Positions 5,823 through 14,557 of a DNA stretch of 47,806 nucleotides are shown piece after piece. The translations under genes and the position numbers were made by a program. The notes beneath the pieces were generated by a model. That model saw only the letters and a list, made by a program, of their open reading frames with translations. It was not told where the DNA came from and did not search any database. Origin of the DNA: Allomuricauda sp. TY007 (GTDB taxonomy: Bacteria > Bacteroidota > Bacteroidia > Flavobacteriales > Flavobacteriaceae). The DNA lies in the NCBI RefSeq assembly GCF_010468565.1, contig NZ_WUEG01000020.1:1-47806 (forward strand), in the 5' to 3' direction. Position 1 is the first letter of the stretch; every line of letters starts with the position of its first letter.

Positions 5823-8804
5823 TTATTTGGCCATCAGTGCACCAGTTCCTACCTGCCTCGGGTCGGGTTTCAAGGGTTGCTTGATGGTGGCAACTACCTC
5901 CAGGCTATAATGCCCGAACTCTTCGGTAACCGTTCCGTGGCAGAGATAGATGCCCTTTCCATGAATGGGCGTGGATACCATCGTTTGGGGAAAGTGCACA
6001 CAATCAAAAAAGTGACCTTCCAGATCGAGCATGGTGGTAAAGCGCATGGTATCCCCTTTGGATGTGGTATTCAATCGGGTATGGACCATGGACCCATAGA
6101 TCCATATCTTTTGGTTGACATGGGCCTCAAAATCACCGGCGGTCAACCTACTCTTCACCTTGCCCTCCATGAGTTCATAATACCCACATAACGGAAAACC
6201 CAGAAGTTCCATTTGGTCATAGGCATCCTCAACAGGATGGGAAGGTAGATGCGGCAATGTAAAATGCCTGTGGTTGGGTTTGAACAGAAGTTTCTGGACC
6301 GTATCCTTTCGATGGGCCTTGGTCTTGAACACGGCCTGCCAAAGTATTTGTTTCTTGGGCACCCCAAAGACACGAAAGGCATCGATACGCACCAAGATGG
6401 TCAACTGTTCGATGGCAATGGGAACCCTATCAATAAAATCATCAAAATCCCTGAACTTCCCATAGAGCTGCCTTTCGTTCAAAATGCGTTGGATGACCAA
6501 ACGTTCCAAACTCCGGAGCTGTCCCAGTCCCAAATAGATGTGCTTGCCATAGATTGCATTGACATGGTCACTACGGTTGATACAGGGCGGATGGATAATG
6601 CCTCCCCACATCTTGGTCTCGTGCACATAGAGTTCCGTATCATAGAACCCTCCCCCATTGTTGAGCACGGCCACCATAAACTCCAAGGGGAAATAACATT
6701 TCAGGTAAAGGCTCTGGTAGCTTTCCACGGCATAGGAAGCCGAATGCCCCTTGGCAAAGGCATAGCCCGCAAAACTCTCGATCTGTTCCCAGACCATTTG
6801 GGTCAGGGCGGCATCATGCCCCCTCTGCTTACAGTTTTCAAAAAACTTCAATTTCACTGCCTGGAATTCCTCCCGGGAGCGGAATTTTCCGCTCATCCCC
6901 CTTCGCAGGACATCGGCCTCCCCTAGGTCCAGTCCTGCAAAGAAGTGGGCCACTTTCAGCACATCCTCTTGGTAGACCATGATCCCATGGGTCTCTGGCA
7001 TAATCTCCAACAGAATGGGATTGGCCTCCTTGCGGCGTTCCGGTTCCCTTTCCCTACGGATGTATTCATCCTTCATCCCTGAGGAGGACACCCCGGGACG
7101 GATCACGGAACTGGCCGCCACCAGTCCCAAATAGTCGTGGGTCCGCAGTTTCTTCATCAGCCCCCGCATGGCAGGGGATTCCACATAGTAGGCCCCTATC
7201 GCCCTCCCTTGGCTCAACAGCCCGTTGATGTTGGCATCCCGTTTCATCGCCTCCACGCTTTTGATGTCCCAAAGCACGGCATCGGGTTGGTTGCCCTTGA
7301 TGACCTCCACCGCCTCCTTGATCTTGGCCAATCCCCGTTGTCCCAAAATATCGAACTTGAACAGGCCCACATCCTCGGCAATGATCATGTCGAACTGCAC
7401 CGTAGGGAAGCCTTTCGGTGGCAAGGTCGTGGCCGAATAACAATGTTCGGAACGGTCCAGGATCAGTATCCCCGAGGAATGCACACTGATATAATTGGGC
7501 ATCCCATGGATATAGGTAGCGTATTTCAGCACCAATCGGGACAGTTCATCCAAGGTTCCCTGTTCGTACCGTCCTGCACTGAGCTTATCGATCTCCTCGG
7601 TGGGCAGGCCGAACACCTTGCACAGCTCCCGAACGGCGGCCCGGTACTTAAAGGTGTTGTAGGTGCCCAAAAGGGCGACATGCTCGAAGCGTTCAAAAAT
7701 ATAGGCCGTGACATCGTCCCGGTCCCAGGTGGAAAAATCAATGTCAAAATCCGGGGGCGAGGCCCGAAAGGGGTTGATGAACCGTTCGAAATACAGGTCC
7801 AGTTCAATGGGATCCACATCGGTGATCCCGATCAGGTAGGCCACCAGACTGTTGGCCCCACTTCCCCTCCCCACGTATGGGTATCCCTTGGACCTCGCAT
7901 AGGAGATGATATCGTGGTTGATCAAAAAGTAGGACACAAAATCCAGCTCCTCGATGGTCTTCAGTTCCCTGAACATACGTTCCCTGACCTTTTCCGTGGG
8001 ATGGACATACCGTTTGGACAACCCTTCCATGGCCAGTTCCCGCAACCGCAGCACATCATCCTCCTTGGAGTCCAGATAACGGGACTGGTTCTGGGAGACC
8101 CGCTCACTTCCAAACCCAAAGGCAATGGAACAGGAATCCATCAACCGCTGGGTGTTTTCCCAGATATGGGGCACATCAACCAAAGCTTTTTTCAGTTCGT
8201 CCATGGGCCGCAGGGTATCGGTGGCCTTGCCCTCCTCGGATTGGGACAACTTGCTCAGCAGCGTGTTCAAGCCTATGGCCCGAAGCAATCGATGCGTATT
8301 GAAATCCTTTTTGCTGCGAAAGCTCACGGGCTGCAATAGCACCAATCTGTCGGTATAATCCCGATACCGGGAGAACCGTAGTTTCCGGAGCTCTTCAATC
8401 GAGACCCCAATATATTCATAGGCCTTAAAATCCGTCCGTTCCTCTTCCTGTACCTTCTCGAAGGGGTAGATGACATGGACATTCCCAAATACTGGGGCCA
8501 CGGAGGGAATCGGCGTTCCCTTATGAAGATGCTCGGAAAGAAAGGCGTTGATCTCGCGAAACCCCTCATTGTTCTGGGCCAGGCCCACGAACTCCTGCAC
8601 GTTCCCGTTCCGAAAATCGATCCCCAGAATGGGACGTATGCCCTGTTCCTTGGCCAAGCGCACAAAGTTCATCCCGGCCGAGCTGTTGTTGATATCGGTC
8701 AGGGCCAGCACTTCCACCCCATGGGAACGGGCCAGGTCCAAAAGCTCCGTTTCGGAGAGCACCCCGTAATTCAGGGAATAGTATGTATGGCAGTTCAGGT
8801 ACAT
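5823..8804 (-). CDS. DNA polymerase III alpha subunit-like polymerase (DnaE/DnaE2-type)
   Basis: A 993-residue C-family polymerase. The N-terminus is a PHP domain (MYLNCHTYYSLNYG, VLALTDIN), with only part of the usual metal ligands. The palm carries PDFDIDFSTWDRDD near residue 350, the catalytic acidic motif, followed by GRGSGANSLVAYLIGITDVDP-type sequence upstream and helix-hairpin-helix and OB regions toward the C-terminus. The length is shorter than replicative DnaE (about 1,160-1,450) and typical of the error-prone DnaE2/ImuC group. The ATG overlaps the stop of the Y-family polymerase gene (TAATG), so the two are translated together. The pair probably makes a mutagenic translesion complex. 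Confidence 0.88.
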   Translation of the reverse strand: MYLNCHTYYSLNYGVLSETELLDLARSHGVEVLALTDINNSSAGMNFVRLAKEQGIRPILGIDFRNGNVQEFVGLAQNNEGFREINAFLSEHLHKGTPIPSVAPVFGNVHVIYPFEKVQEEERTDFKAYEYIGVSIEELRKLRFSRYRDYTDRLVLLQPVSFRSKKDFNTHRLLRAIGLNTLLSKLSQSEEGKATDTLRPMDELKKALVDVPHIWENTQRLMDSCSIAFGFGSERVSQNQSRYLDSKEDDVLRLRELAMEGLSKRYVHPTEKVRERMFRELKTIEELDFVSYFLINHDIISYARSKGYPYVGRGSGANSLVAYLIGITDVDPIELDLYFERFINPFRASPPDFDIDFSTWDRDDVTAYIFERFEHVALLGTYNTFKYRAAVRELCKVFGLPTEEIDKLSAGRYEQGTLDELSRLVLKYATYIHGMPNYISVHSSGILILDRSEHCYSATTLPPKGFPTVQFDMIIAEDVGLFKFDILGQRGLAKIKEAVEVIKGNQPDAVLWDIKSVEAMKRDANINGLLSQGRAIGAYYVESPAMRGLMKKLRTHDYLGLVAASSVIRPGVSSSGMKDEYIRREREPERRKEANPILLEIMPETHGIMVYQEDVLKVAHFFAGLDLGEADVLRRGMSGKFRSREEFQAVKLKFFENCKQRGHDAALTQMVWEQIESFAGYAFAKGHSASYAVESYQSLYLKCYFPLEFMVAVLNNGGGFYDTELYVHETKMWGGIIHPPCINRSDHVNAIYGKHIYLGLGQLRSLERLVIQRILNERQLYGKFRDFDDFIDRVPIAIEQLTILVRIDAFRVFGVPKKQILWQAVFKTKAHRKDTVQKLLFKPNHRHFTLPHLPSHPVEDAYDQMELLGFPLCGYYELMEGKVKSRLTAGDFEAHVNQKIWIYGSMVHTRLNTTSKGDTMRFTTMLDLEGHFFDCVHFPQTMVSTPIHGKGIYLCHGTVTEEFGHYSLEVVATIKQPLKPDPRQVGTGALMAK

Positions 8805-10018
8805 TATTGCTGTCTATGGGCCAATAAAATGGGTGGTTGTCCGTCAAAGGGATTGCCTCCCCTTCCTATGCTATGGGCACCCATGGCCGAGGCCCGCATC
8901 AAACTGGATTCCCCAAAGCGGTTCCGTACCCGGTCCATGGCCTGGTAGAGGTTGAGCAGTTTTTCATCATCGGCGAACAGGTCGATCTGATAATGCCCAC
9001 CAACGATATGGCTGTAGTTGACCCCCACGAGTCGGATGAGCATCCTCCGGTCATAGAGGGAAGTAAATAGTTCCTTTACCAAGGGCACTAAAATGTGGTC
9101 CGCAGACGTATAGGGAATCCGTTTCTGCTTGGTATAGGTCTTGAAATCACTGTACCGGATCTTGACGCCCACACAGCCCGTCATCTTGTTGGCCCGGCGC
9201 AGTTGATAGGCCAGGTTCTCCGCCATGGCGAACAAAGTGGTCTCCAATTTGACCATATCGGTGGTATCCTTCCCATAGGTCCGTTCCGTGGATATGGACT
9301 TTCGTTCATGAAATGGGACCAAGGGGGAATTGTCCAGCCCCTGTGCCCGCATCCAGATGGTCCGCCCGTGCAACCCAAAAGCACTTTCCAATAGTTCCAA
9401 GGGCAGTTCCTGTACCGTCCGGATGGTGGTCACCCCCATATTGGACAGCAGCCCGTAGGTCTTCTCCCCCACCGAAGGCAGTTTACGGATGTGCAAAGGG
9501 GCCAGAAATTCCCTTTCCAGTCCAAGGTCGATTTTCATCTGGTTGTTGGGCTTGGCCTCCCCAGTGGCCACTTTGGAGACCACCTTGTTCCGGGACAGTC
9601 CAAAGGAAATGGGCAATCCGGTCTCTTTCAAGATCCGTTGCCGCATTTCCGAGGCGTACTTATAGCAGCCAAAAAAGCGGTCCATCCCCGATAGGTCGGC
9701 ATAAAACTCATCCACACTGGCCTTTTCAAAGACCGGGACACTCTCCTTGATGACATCGGTCACAGTATCGGAAAACTTCATATAGGTCCCCGCATTGCCC
9801 TTGATGACCGTGGCCTCCGGACACAATCTTCGGGCTACCTTCATGGACATCCCCGAGTGCACCCCAAAGCGCCGGGTCTCATAACTACAGGCCGCGACCA
9901 CCCCACGGTCCCCCAACCCACCGACCAAGAGGGGCCGCTTCATCAGACGGCTGTCCAGCAGCCGCTCACAAGAGACAAAAAAAGTGTCAAGATCGAGATG
10001 GAGAATGGTGGGCTTCAT
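8804..10018 (-). CDS. Y-family DNA polymerase (DinB/ImuB-like)
   Basis: A 404-residue protein with the Y-family catalytic residues: HLDLDTFFVSCERLLD at the N-terminus (D8, D10) and SVDEFYADLSG near residue 100. Helix-hairpin-helix (LPSVGEKTYGLL) and little-finger regions follow. Both acidic motifs are intact, so it is likely catalytically active, unlike canonical ImuB. It is coupled to dnaE by TAATG overlap. No ImuA/SulA-like gene is present. A strong dyad lies 12 bp upstream of its start, between it and the divergent SRAP gene. Confidence 0.9.
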   Translation of the reverse strand: MKPTILHLDLDTFFVSCERLLDSRLMKRPLLVGGLGDRGVVAACSYETRRFGVHSGMSMKVARRLCPEATVIKGNAGTYMKFSDTVTDVIKESVPVFEKASVDEFYADLSGMDRFFGCYKYASEMRQRILKETGLPISFGLSRNKVVSKVATGEAKPNNQMKIDLGLEREFLAPLHIRKLPSVGEKTYGLLSNMGVTTIRTVQELPLELLESAFGLHGRTIWMRAQGLDNSPLVPFHERKSISTERTYGKDTTDMVKLETTLFAMAENLAYQLRRANKMTGCVGVKIRYSDFKTYTKQKRIPYTSADHILVPLVKELFTSLYDRRMLIRLVGVNYSHIVGGHYQIDLFADDEKLLNLYQAMDRVRNRFGESSLMRASAMGAHSIGRGGNPFDGQPPILLAHRQQ

Positions 10019-10029
10019 AATTACATTAT

Positions 10030-10061
10030 GGATTTATTCCAATTTATGGGAAAAAATCCAA
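10030..10061. promoter_or_regulatory. Candidate operator between the polymerase operon and the SRAP gene
   Basis: A 12-bp inverted repeat, TGGATTTATTCC then GGAAAAAATCCA, with an 8-bp spacer and one mismatch. It ends 76 bp before the SRAP start (10,138) and starts 12 bp before the Y-polymerase start (10,018). The position suggests one repressor, perhaps damage-responsive, controls both directions. The regulator is not identified. Confidence 0.5.
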
Positions 10062-10137
10062 ATGTATAAAAAGGGATGGTCCATTTCAAAACTTTAACAA
10101 TTATGACTATCTTAATACGGCATAATTCAACCTCAAG

Positions 10138-10893
10138 ATGTGCTACTCTACCAGACAGACCCGGGAACGGAAAGAACTGGAGAAATTGCTCTCCGTCAAG
10201 GCCATGTACGGTGACATTGACACCGACCTTGAACTCATTTATTTCCATGCCAACGGCTGGAGCCATCCCGTGATGTGGACCTTGGGCCAAGAAGAGCCCA
10301 ACAACCTGCTCCCTGCGATGTGGGGTATCATGCCCTCAAAAGAAAAGCAGGAAAATTATACAGAGTATTTCAAGAACCCGAAGACCTTTGGTGGGCTTAA
10401 TGCAAAATCCGAAAAGCTCTTTGACCATTTTGTATACCGGTACTGTTGGGAGAACCAACGCTGCATCATTCCCGTGGACGGGTTCTTTGAGCCCCACAAC
10501 ACCAAGGTGAAGGTCAAGGGCAAGGATTTTAAGGTCCCTTTCTATTTCAGACGTAAAAATGGTGATCCCATATATCTTGCCGGCATCTACACCAACACCG
10601 CCGATGGGCGAAGGACCTTTTCCGTCCTCACCAAGGACGCCACCCCTATGTTCGAGGAAATCCACAATGAAAAAAAAAGGCGACCCGTCATCATGGATGA
10701 CGAAAACTTGGATGCTTGGTTACATAATGGCAACAATGAATCGGACGTTCAAGATCTCATTGATGATGATCTCTGGGAAGGGGAACTGGAGGCCCATCCG
10801 GTGACCAAGGACCTATACAGTAGGACTATCGATTCCAATTATCCCGAAATCATAAATAAGGTGGACTACCCTGAGGTATCCATTGACTATTGA
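10138..10893 (+). CDS. SRAP/YedK (HMCES) family abasic-site shield protein
   Basis: A 251-residue SRAP protein. The catalytic Cys2 (MCYSTR), N88 (GGLNAKSE), E118 (GFFEPH) and H176 (FEEIHNEKKRRPVIM) match the active site that forms a covalent thiazolidine link to abasic sites in single-stranded DNA. The start is fixed because Cys2 must follow the initiator Met. It is divergent from the two polymerases, forming a DNA-damage module. On a conjugative element it may protect abasic sites in transferred single-stranded DNA or join the SOS response. The role on the element is inference. Confidence 0.93.
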   Translation: MCYSTRQTRERKELEKLLSVKAMYGDIDTDLELIYFHANGWSHPVMWTLGQEEPNNLLPAMWGIMPSKEKQENYTEYFKNPKTFGGLNAKSEKLFDHFVYRYCWENQRCIIPVDGFFEPHNTKVKVKGKDFKVPFYFRRKNGDPIYLAGIYTNTADGRRTFSVLTKDATPMFEEIHNEKKRRPVIMDDENLDAWLHNGNNESDVQDLIDDDLWEGELEAHPVTKDLYSRTIDSNYPEIINKVDYPEVSIDY

Positions 10894-10911
10894 ATCCCGT
10901 TGGACAGCGAT

Positions 10912-10942
10912 AAAAAAAGAAGGGTTCGGTTTCCCGAACCCT
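10912..10942 (-). terminator. Terminator after parB
   Basis: A perfect 9-bp stem AGGGTTCGG/CCGAACCCT with a 4-nt loop at 10,921-10,942. On the minus strand it is followed by a T-rich run (plus-strand A-tract at 10,912-10,918). It lies 25 bp past the parB stop and also 28 bp past the SRAP stop, so it may act in both directions. The U-tract favours the minus strand. Confidence 0.85.
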
Positions 10943-10966
10943 TTCATTATCCTATATCTTGGTCAT

Positions 10967-12730
10967 CTAATCCTTGGTGGCCTCGACCTGTTGTTCCAAG
11001 GCCTTGACCCGTTCCTTTAACCGTTTCTCACGTTTTTTGCGTGCCATGTCATAGGATTTTTCTATTTGGACAATGTCGTCCTTATGGTATGTCTGCATGG
11101 CAATGTAAAAAGAACAGTTGGTCAGGTTGTTCACATGGTTATTTTCTCCAAGATGTACCTGTTGGGTCAACAGGAACCGTACCAGTTTGTTGAGGGTCTC
11201 CTTTTTGAAGGTCTTCCTGAACTGGGCAACGATATCTTCACGGGTCTTGTCGGGCGTATCCCCGAAGAATCCCGGAAAATGGTCCAACTGGTTGTAATAG
11301 CCCACATTGTTCTCATACAGGGAGATGGAAAAGGCCACCATTTCGTCCACGGACAGTTCCTCCTTGGTGTTGATGTAATCCGTACCGCGTACCATCTCCA
11401 CCACTTCCTTGAACTGCCGGTTGTGTTCTATCTGTTTTTTGCGCTCTTCACGGGCATTGATCTTGATGATCTGTTCCTCGGGGGAACATTCAGACATCTT
11501 TCGTTTTTCCAAGGGTGTACTCCGCACATCGTCTTCCGACATATTGGTTTCCCTGACCTTTACGAAAATCTCTTCAGACCTGTAAGAGTCCGTATGGAAC
11601 AATACGCCCTTTTGAAACCCATTATCAACCGCTCCATCGTATAGTTTCCTGTCTTCCTCGTAGGATTTTAGGGCTTCATCCAATTCTTCCTTGAGTTCTT
11701 CATCGCTATAATCGCAATGGCCGAACTCTTCCTTAATGGATTCCAATGTGGGTTTGATGGGCTTCTCGATGATATGCAGTTCGTCCGGCAATTGCACCTT
11801 AAGTCCCTGCTTTTCCATCTGGGCCATAATCAACTGGTTTCGCTCCTCGTCCATCCAGTAACGGGATATCTTGGGCACCAATAGCATCCCGGTCTTTTTA
11901 CAGTTTTTGATAAGGTTCATCAGGGTCTTGGCCTTTTTGTTCACAAAACAGGCCGTTTTCGTACAGACCATCTTGCCGTTACCAAAAAGGTTACCCTGGT
12001 TCGCGGCATTGAACGGACAGACGGTACAGGCCCCTGCCTTGGGGAGCAATGTCCTGTCCGATAGGTCGAACGGGGCTTTGGTAAGGTCAAAGGTATGCCC
12101 GTCCACCATCCGTTTTACCCTGTGGGCACTGAATTCACCCTCCAGACTTTCCAATAGCATCTGCTGCTCTTCGGGTTCAAAAAGCGCCACGGCCGTTCCC
12201 AGACCGATGGTCATCTCCCCGCTCCTAACGTATGCCTTGAAGCCTTCGATCAATCCTGCCAATTTCAACCGTTGCCTTACGAAGTTCTCGGTGCGTCCCA
12301 GACGTTTTGCTATATCCTCTGGGCTGTACCTGTCCGTTAGATAGGCAATGGCCTCAGCCTCTTCCGTGGGTTCCACATCCCTTCGCTGTAGGTTCTCGAT
12401 GATCTGTACCTCCAGCACATCGTTATTTACAAAGTCCCGAACGATGGCGGGAATGGTCTTTTGTTCCGCCAGTTTACTGGCACGGTACCGTCTTTCGCCC
12501 ATGACGATGATGTAACCCTTGTTGGAGGTTCTGACCGTGATGGGCTGCAATACCCCGTGTTCGGCAATGCTATCGGCCAGTTGTTTCAAACTGCTATCGT
12601 CAAAGGTCTTTCGGGGCTGTAAGGGGTCGGGAATGATCGAATTGATGTCCAGGTACTGCACCTGTAGGACGGTTTCCTGTTTGGTTGCGGTGGCTTTCTT
12701 GGTCTGCTTTTGTTTTGTTTTTGTTTCCAT
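10967..12730 (-). CDS. ParB/Spo0J-family protein with a Cys-rich insert
   Basis: A 587-residue protein. The N-terminal ParB nuclease-like domain shows PLQPRKTFDD, HGVLQPITVR and GERRYRAS (residues about 35-100), then a helix-turn-helix (EDIAKRLGRTENFVRQRLKLAGL). The middle has a CTVCPFN...CTKTACF four-Cys cluster, likely a zinc site, and the C-terminal 300 residues are charged and helical. The start at 12,730 (METKTKQKQ) is preferred to an upstream ATG because the basic N-terminus leads directly into the ParB fold. There is no ParA next to it in the window. It may act in element maintenance or as a transcription factor. Copy 2 of the repeat lies about 70-120 bp upstream. Confidence 0.85.
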   Translation of the reverse strand: METKTKQKQTKKATATKQETVLQVQYLDINSIIPDPLQPRKTFDDSSLKQLADSIAEHGVLQPITVRTSNKGYIIVMGERRYRASKLAEQKTIPAIVRDFVNNDVLEVQIIENLQRRDVEPTEEAEAIAYLTDRYSPEDIAKRLGRTENFVRQRLKLAGLIEGFKAYVRSGEMTIGLGTAVALFEPEEQQMLLESLEGEFSAHRVKRMVDGHTFDLTKAPFDLSDRTLLPKAGACTVCPFNAANQGNLFGNGKMVCTKTACFVNKKAKTLMNLIKNCKKTGMLLVPKISRYWMDEERNQLIMAQMEKQGLKVQLPDELHIIEKPIKPTLESIKEEFGHCDYSDEELKEELDEALKSYEEDRKLYDGAVDNGFQKGVLFHTDSYRSEEIFVKVRETNMSEDDVRSTPLEKRKMSECSPEEQIIKINAREERKKQIEHNRQFKEVVEMVRGTDYINTKEELSVDEMVAFSISLYENNVGYYNQLDHFPGFFGDTPDKTREDIVAQFRKTFKKETLNKLVRFLLTQQVHLGENNHVNNLTNCSFYIAMQTYHKDDIVQIEKSYDMARKKREKRLKERVKALEQQVEATKD

Positions 12731-12798
12731 GATCATTGGATTTATGTTAAACAATATTTGAGCATGGCACCAAGCGCAAGACAAATTTTTGGCGCGGC

Positions 12799-12882
12799 AA
12801 GGAAACGGAATAAAAAGTGACCGTGGGGAACGGCTTTATGCCGTCCCTTGTCCGGCAAACAGTTTGCGGGCTTACCTTTCGA
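12799..12882. repeat. Dispersed repeat, copy 2 (left flank of metal cargo)
   Basis: Contains both blocks of copy 1 (12,799-12,821 and 12,829-12,853). It continues with GGCAAAcagTTTGCGGGCTTA and a CTTTCGA end, which is shared with copy 3 but not copy 1. Two successive hairpins are visible: CGGC-tttat-GCCG and GCAAA-cag-TTTGC. The remaining DNA to 13,039 shows no gene or clear signal. Confidence 0.75.
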
Positions 12883-13039
12883 AGAAGATTGATAGTGTTA
12901 AATAATTTTTAATGCAGGGCATCTTTAATCGGATTGATGGGCTAGAGGATCATTAAAACGTGTACCACCAAATGGAGAATATCAACCGAACAGGGTTCCG
13001 TTAGAAGTTATATGCAAGCTTGAAAAATTGAGCGTTCAA

Positions 13040-13435
13040 CTAAAAATTCACTGAGACCAAGGGACAGCTTGTCGATTTGCTTTCTTCTGGCGCACAGGAA
13101 TCCAGACTTCCAATGATCAGGCTCTTCATTTCATTCAGCTCTTTCATTTTTTTATCGATCAACCTGACTTTTTCAAGCATTTTTTGTGATACATTTTCAC
13201 ACGAAGCTGTATTGAATTCCATTAGCCCCAAAAAGTCGGAAATCTCATTTAAGGTAAACCCAAAGCCTTTCATTTTCTTGATGATGAGAAGTTTTTCCAA
13301 GGTTTCATGGGAATAATTCTTATAACTGTTGAATTCATTTTGTTTAAGGGCTGTCGGTATCAAGCCCTTCTTTTCATAAAAGCGTATGGTATCACGGGAA
13401 AGCCCTGTTTTCTTGGATAATTGGCCAATTTGCAT
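13040..13435 (-). CDS. merR: MerR-type metal-responsive regulator
   Basis: A 131-residue MerR protein: N-terminal winged helix (MQIGQLSKKTGLSRDTIRFYEKKGLIP), dimerisation helix and three cysteines at 79, 114 and 124. Their spacing (35 and 10) is close to C82/C117/C126 of classical mercury MerR, and the last one lies in a SCPLV context like SCPLI of MerR. An Hg(II) or thiophilic-metal sensor is therefore likely. The start is set at 13,435 by the family N-terminus. The divergent promoter at 13,465-13,498 has a MerR-like dyad, so this protein probably controls the lipoprotein-ynfA operon and itself. Confidence 0.88.
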   Translation of the reverse strand: MQIGQLSKKTGLSRDTIRFYEKKGLIPTALKQNEFNSYKNYSHETLEKLLIIKKMKGFGFTLNEISDFLGLMEFNTASCENVSQKMLEKVRLIDKKMKELNEMKSLIIGSLDSCAPEESKSTSCPLVSVNF

Positions 13436-13464
13436 AATTTTTAAAAATAAAATCCACATTTCCC

Positions 13465-13498
13465 TTGACCGTTGACTATACTCCACGGTCTATATTTG
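13465..13498 (+). promoter_or_regulatory. MerR-type operator/promoter with Bacteroidota -7 element
   Basis: TTGAC begins at 13,465. A dyad GACCGT-N12-ACGGTC covers 13,467-13,490, followed at once by TATATTTG (13,491-13,498), which fits the Bacteroidota -7 consensus TAnnTTTG. The gap between TTG and the -7 box is 23 bp, longer than the usual 19-21, as expected for a promoter that MerR must distort to activate. Confidence 0.75.
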
Positions 13499-13522
13499 TA
13501 AAGATACCTTAAAAAAATAGGA

Positions 13523-13972
13523 ATGAAACCAATACCCATGCTACTGCTTTCAGCAGCCCTGACTTTGACAGGTTGCAACAATCCAGAAAAAAAATCGTCC
13601 CCAAAACCACCGGCAATGGCCGACGGGGGAAATAAATCAATTGACATGAAAAAAATCAAAGCAAGGAACAGAACGAAAGAACTTTCCTGTAAACTGACCA
13701 CACCCGAACTACTACAACGAAAGGAAACCGTACTGAAGGACTTGAAAGAACAAGTGCTCATGAAAAAAGAATTGGAAGATGGCTACGCTTACCAGTTTCC
13801 AGGAACCGACAAGGTACTTGACCAACTCTCCGAGTTCATTAAGACGGAAAGGGCGTGCTGTTCTTTTTTCATTTTTGGCCTTTCCATCAGTGGGGACAAA
13901 AGCGAAGCTTGGCTGGAACTGACGGGACCGGAAGGTGCGAAAGACTATGTTCATTCAGAACTCGGACTGTAA
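13523..13972 (+). CDS. Lipoprotein with ERxCCxFF domain, putative metal-binding
   Basis: A 149-residue protein with a lipoprotein signal (LTLTGC, lipidated Cys18), a charged linker, and a C-terminal domain with C56 (SCKLTTPELLQR) and an adjacent pair C112-C113 in ERACCSFFIFGL. I recall this Cys-Cys domain as a small uncharacterised family often found near MerR regulators. Here it is the first gene under a MerR-type promoter. It probably binds a thiophilic metal in the cell envelope, but the function is unproven. The stop overlaps the next start (TAATG). Confidence 0.72.
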   Translation: MKPIPMLLLSAALTLTGCNNPEKKSSPKPPAMADGGNKSIDMKKIKARNRTKELSCKLTTPELLQRKETVLKDLKEQVLMKKELEDGYAYQFPGTDKVLDQLSEFIKTERACCSFFIFGLSISGDKSEAWLELTGPEGAKDYVHSELGL

Positions 13973-14301
13973 TGGAAGTGGTAAGATCGATCCCTGTTTT
14001 CATTCTTGCAGGGCTTTGCGAAATAGGGGGCGGTTATCTCATTTGGCTATGGTTGCGGGAGGATAGACCTTGGTGGTTCGGCCTTTTGGGCGGACTTGCA
14101 CTTGCTTTTTATGGTGTTGTGGCAACTTGGCAGACCTCCAATTTTGCACGGGTCTATGCAACTTACGGCGGAATATTCATTGTGATGTCGATCCTATGGT
14201 CAATGAAGTTTGACAATTACACCCCTGACAAGTATGATATTGTCGGTGCCTTGATCGCTTTATTGGGTGTTTGCATAATTTACTATGCGCCGAGAAATTG
14301 A
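13972..14301 (+). CDS. ynfA: YnfA-family small membrane protein
   Basis: A 109-residue protein with four predicted membrane helices and the YnfA pattern FILAGLCEIGGGYLIWLWLRE, followed by YGGIFIVMSILW and an IGALIALLGV-like end. YnfA (UPF0060) proteins are relatives of the small multidrug resistance fold with an ill-defined transport role. The start is taken at the TAATG overlap with the lipoprotein gene. A longer in-frame ATG would lie inside that gene. Control by the MerR protein suggests a role in metal or toxin export. Confidence 0.88.
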   Translation: MEVVRSIPVFILAGLCEIGGGYLIWLWLREDRPWWFGLLGGLALAFYGVVATWQTSNFARVYATYGGIFIVMSILWSMKFDNYTPDKYDIVGALIALLGVCIIYYAPRN

Positions 14302-14545
14302 AAGGAAATTAGGGACATGCATATAACACCCACCTGTTGTATAGCAAAATGGACTTGGTACAATGGCCCTATAGCATCCTTTACCCGTCGAACAGTTTGT
14401 ATACTTGGCTTTCAAGAATGATTTGTTTGAGCAAAAATTGTTTGCAATATTACGGCAAAGGTTTTTACCTCATACCATTTTCAATATCCTCCCATCTCTG
14501 CTCCAGACACATTTAAAACTTTTGTTATGGGCATATATTGATTGT

Positions 14546-14553
14546 TATATTTG
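14546..14553 (+). promoter_or_regulatory. -7 element of the DtxR gene, near-leaderless
   Basis: TATATTTG fits TAnnTTTG and ends only 4 bp before the ATG at 14,558, so transcription should begin at or next to the start codon. The remaining DNA from 14,302 to 14,545 holds no recognised gene or signal. Confidence 0.5.
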
Positions 14554-14557
14554 CCCT

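Noticed and set aside
5667..6926. Plus-strand frames over the dnaE 3' end
   Set aside because: They overlap the polymerase and the dispersed repeat and look like shadows.
7137..8339. A 400-codon plus-strand frame over dnaE
   Set aside because: It is a shadow of the polymerase gene in GC-rich DNA. The minus-strand product has clear catalytic motifs.
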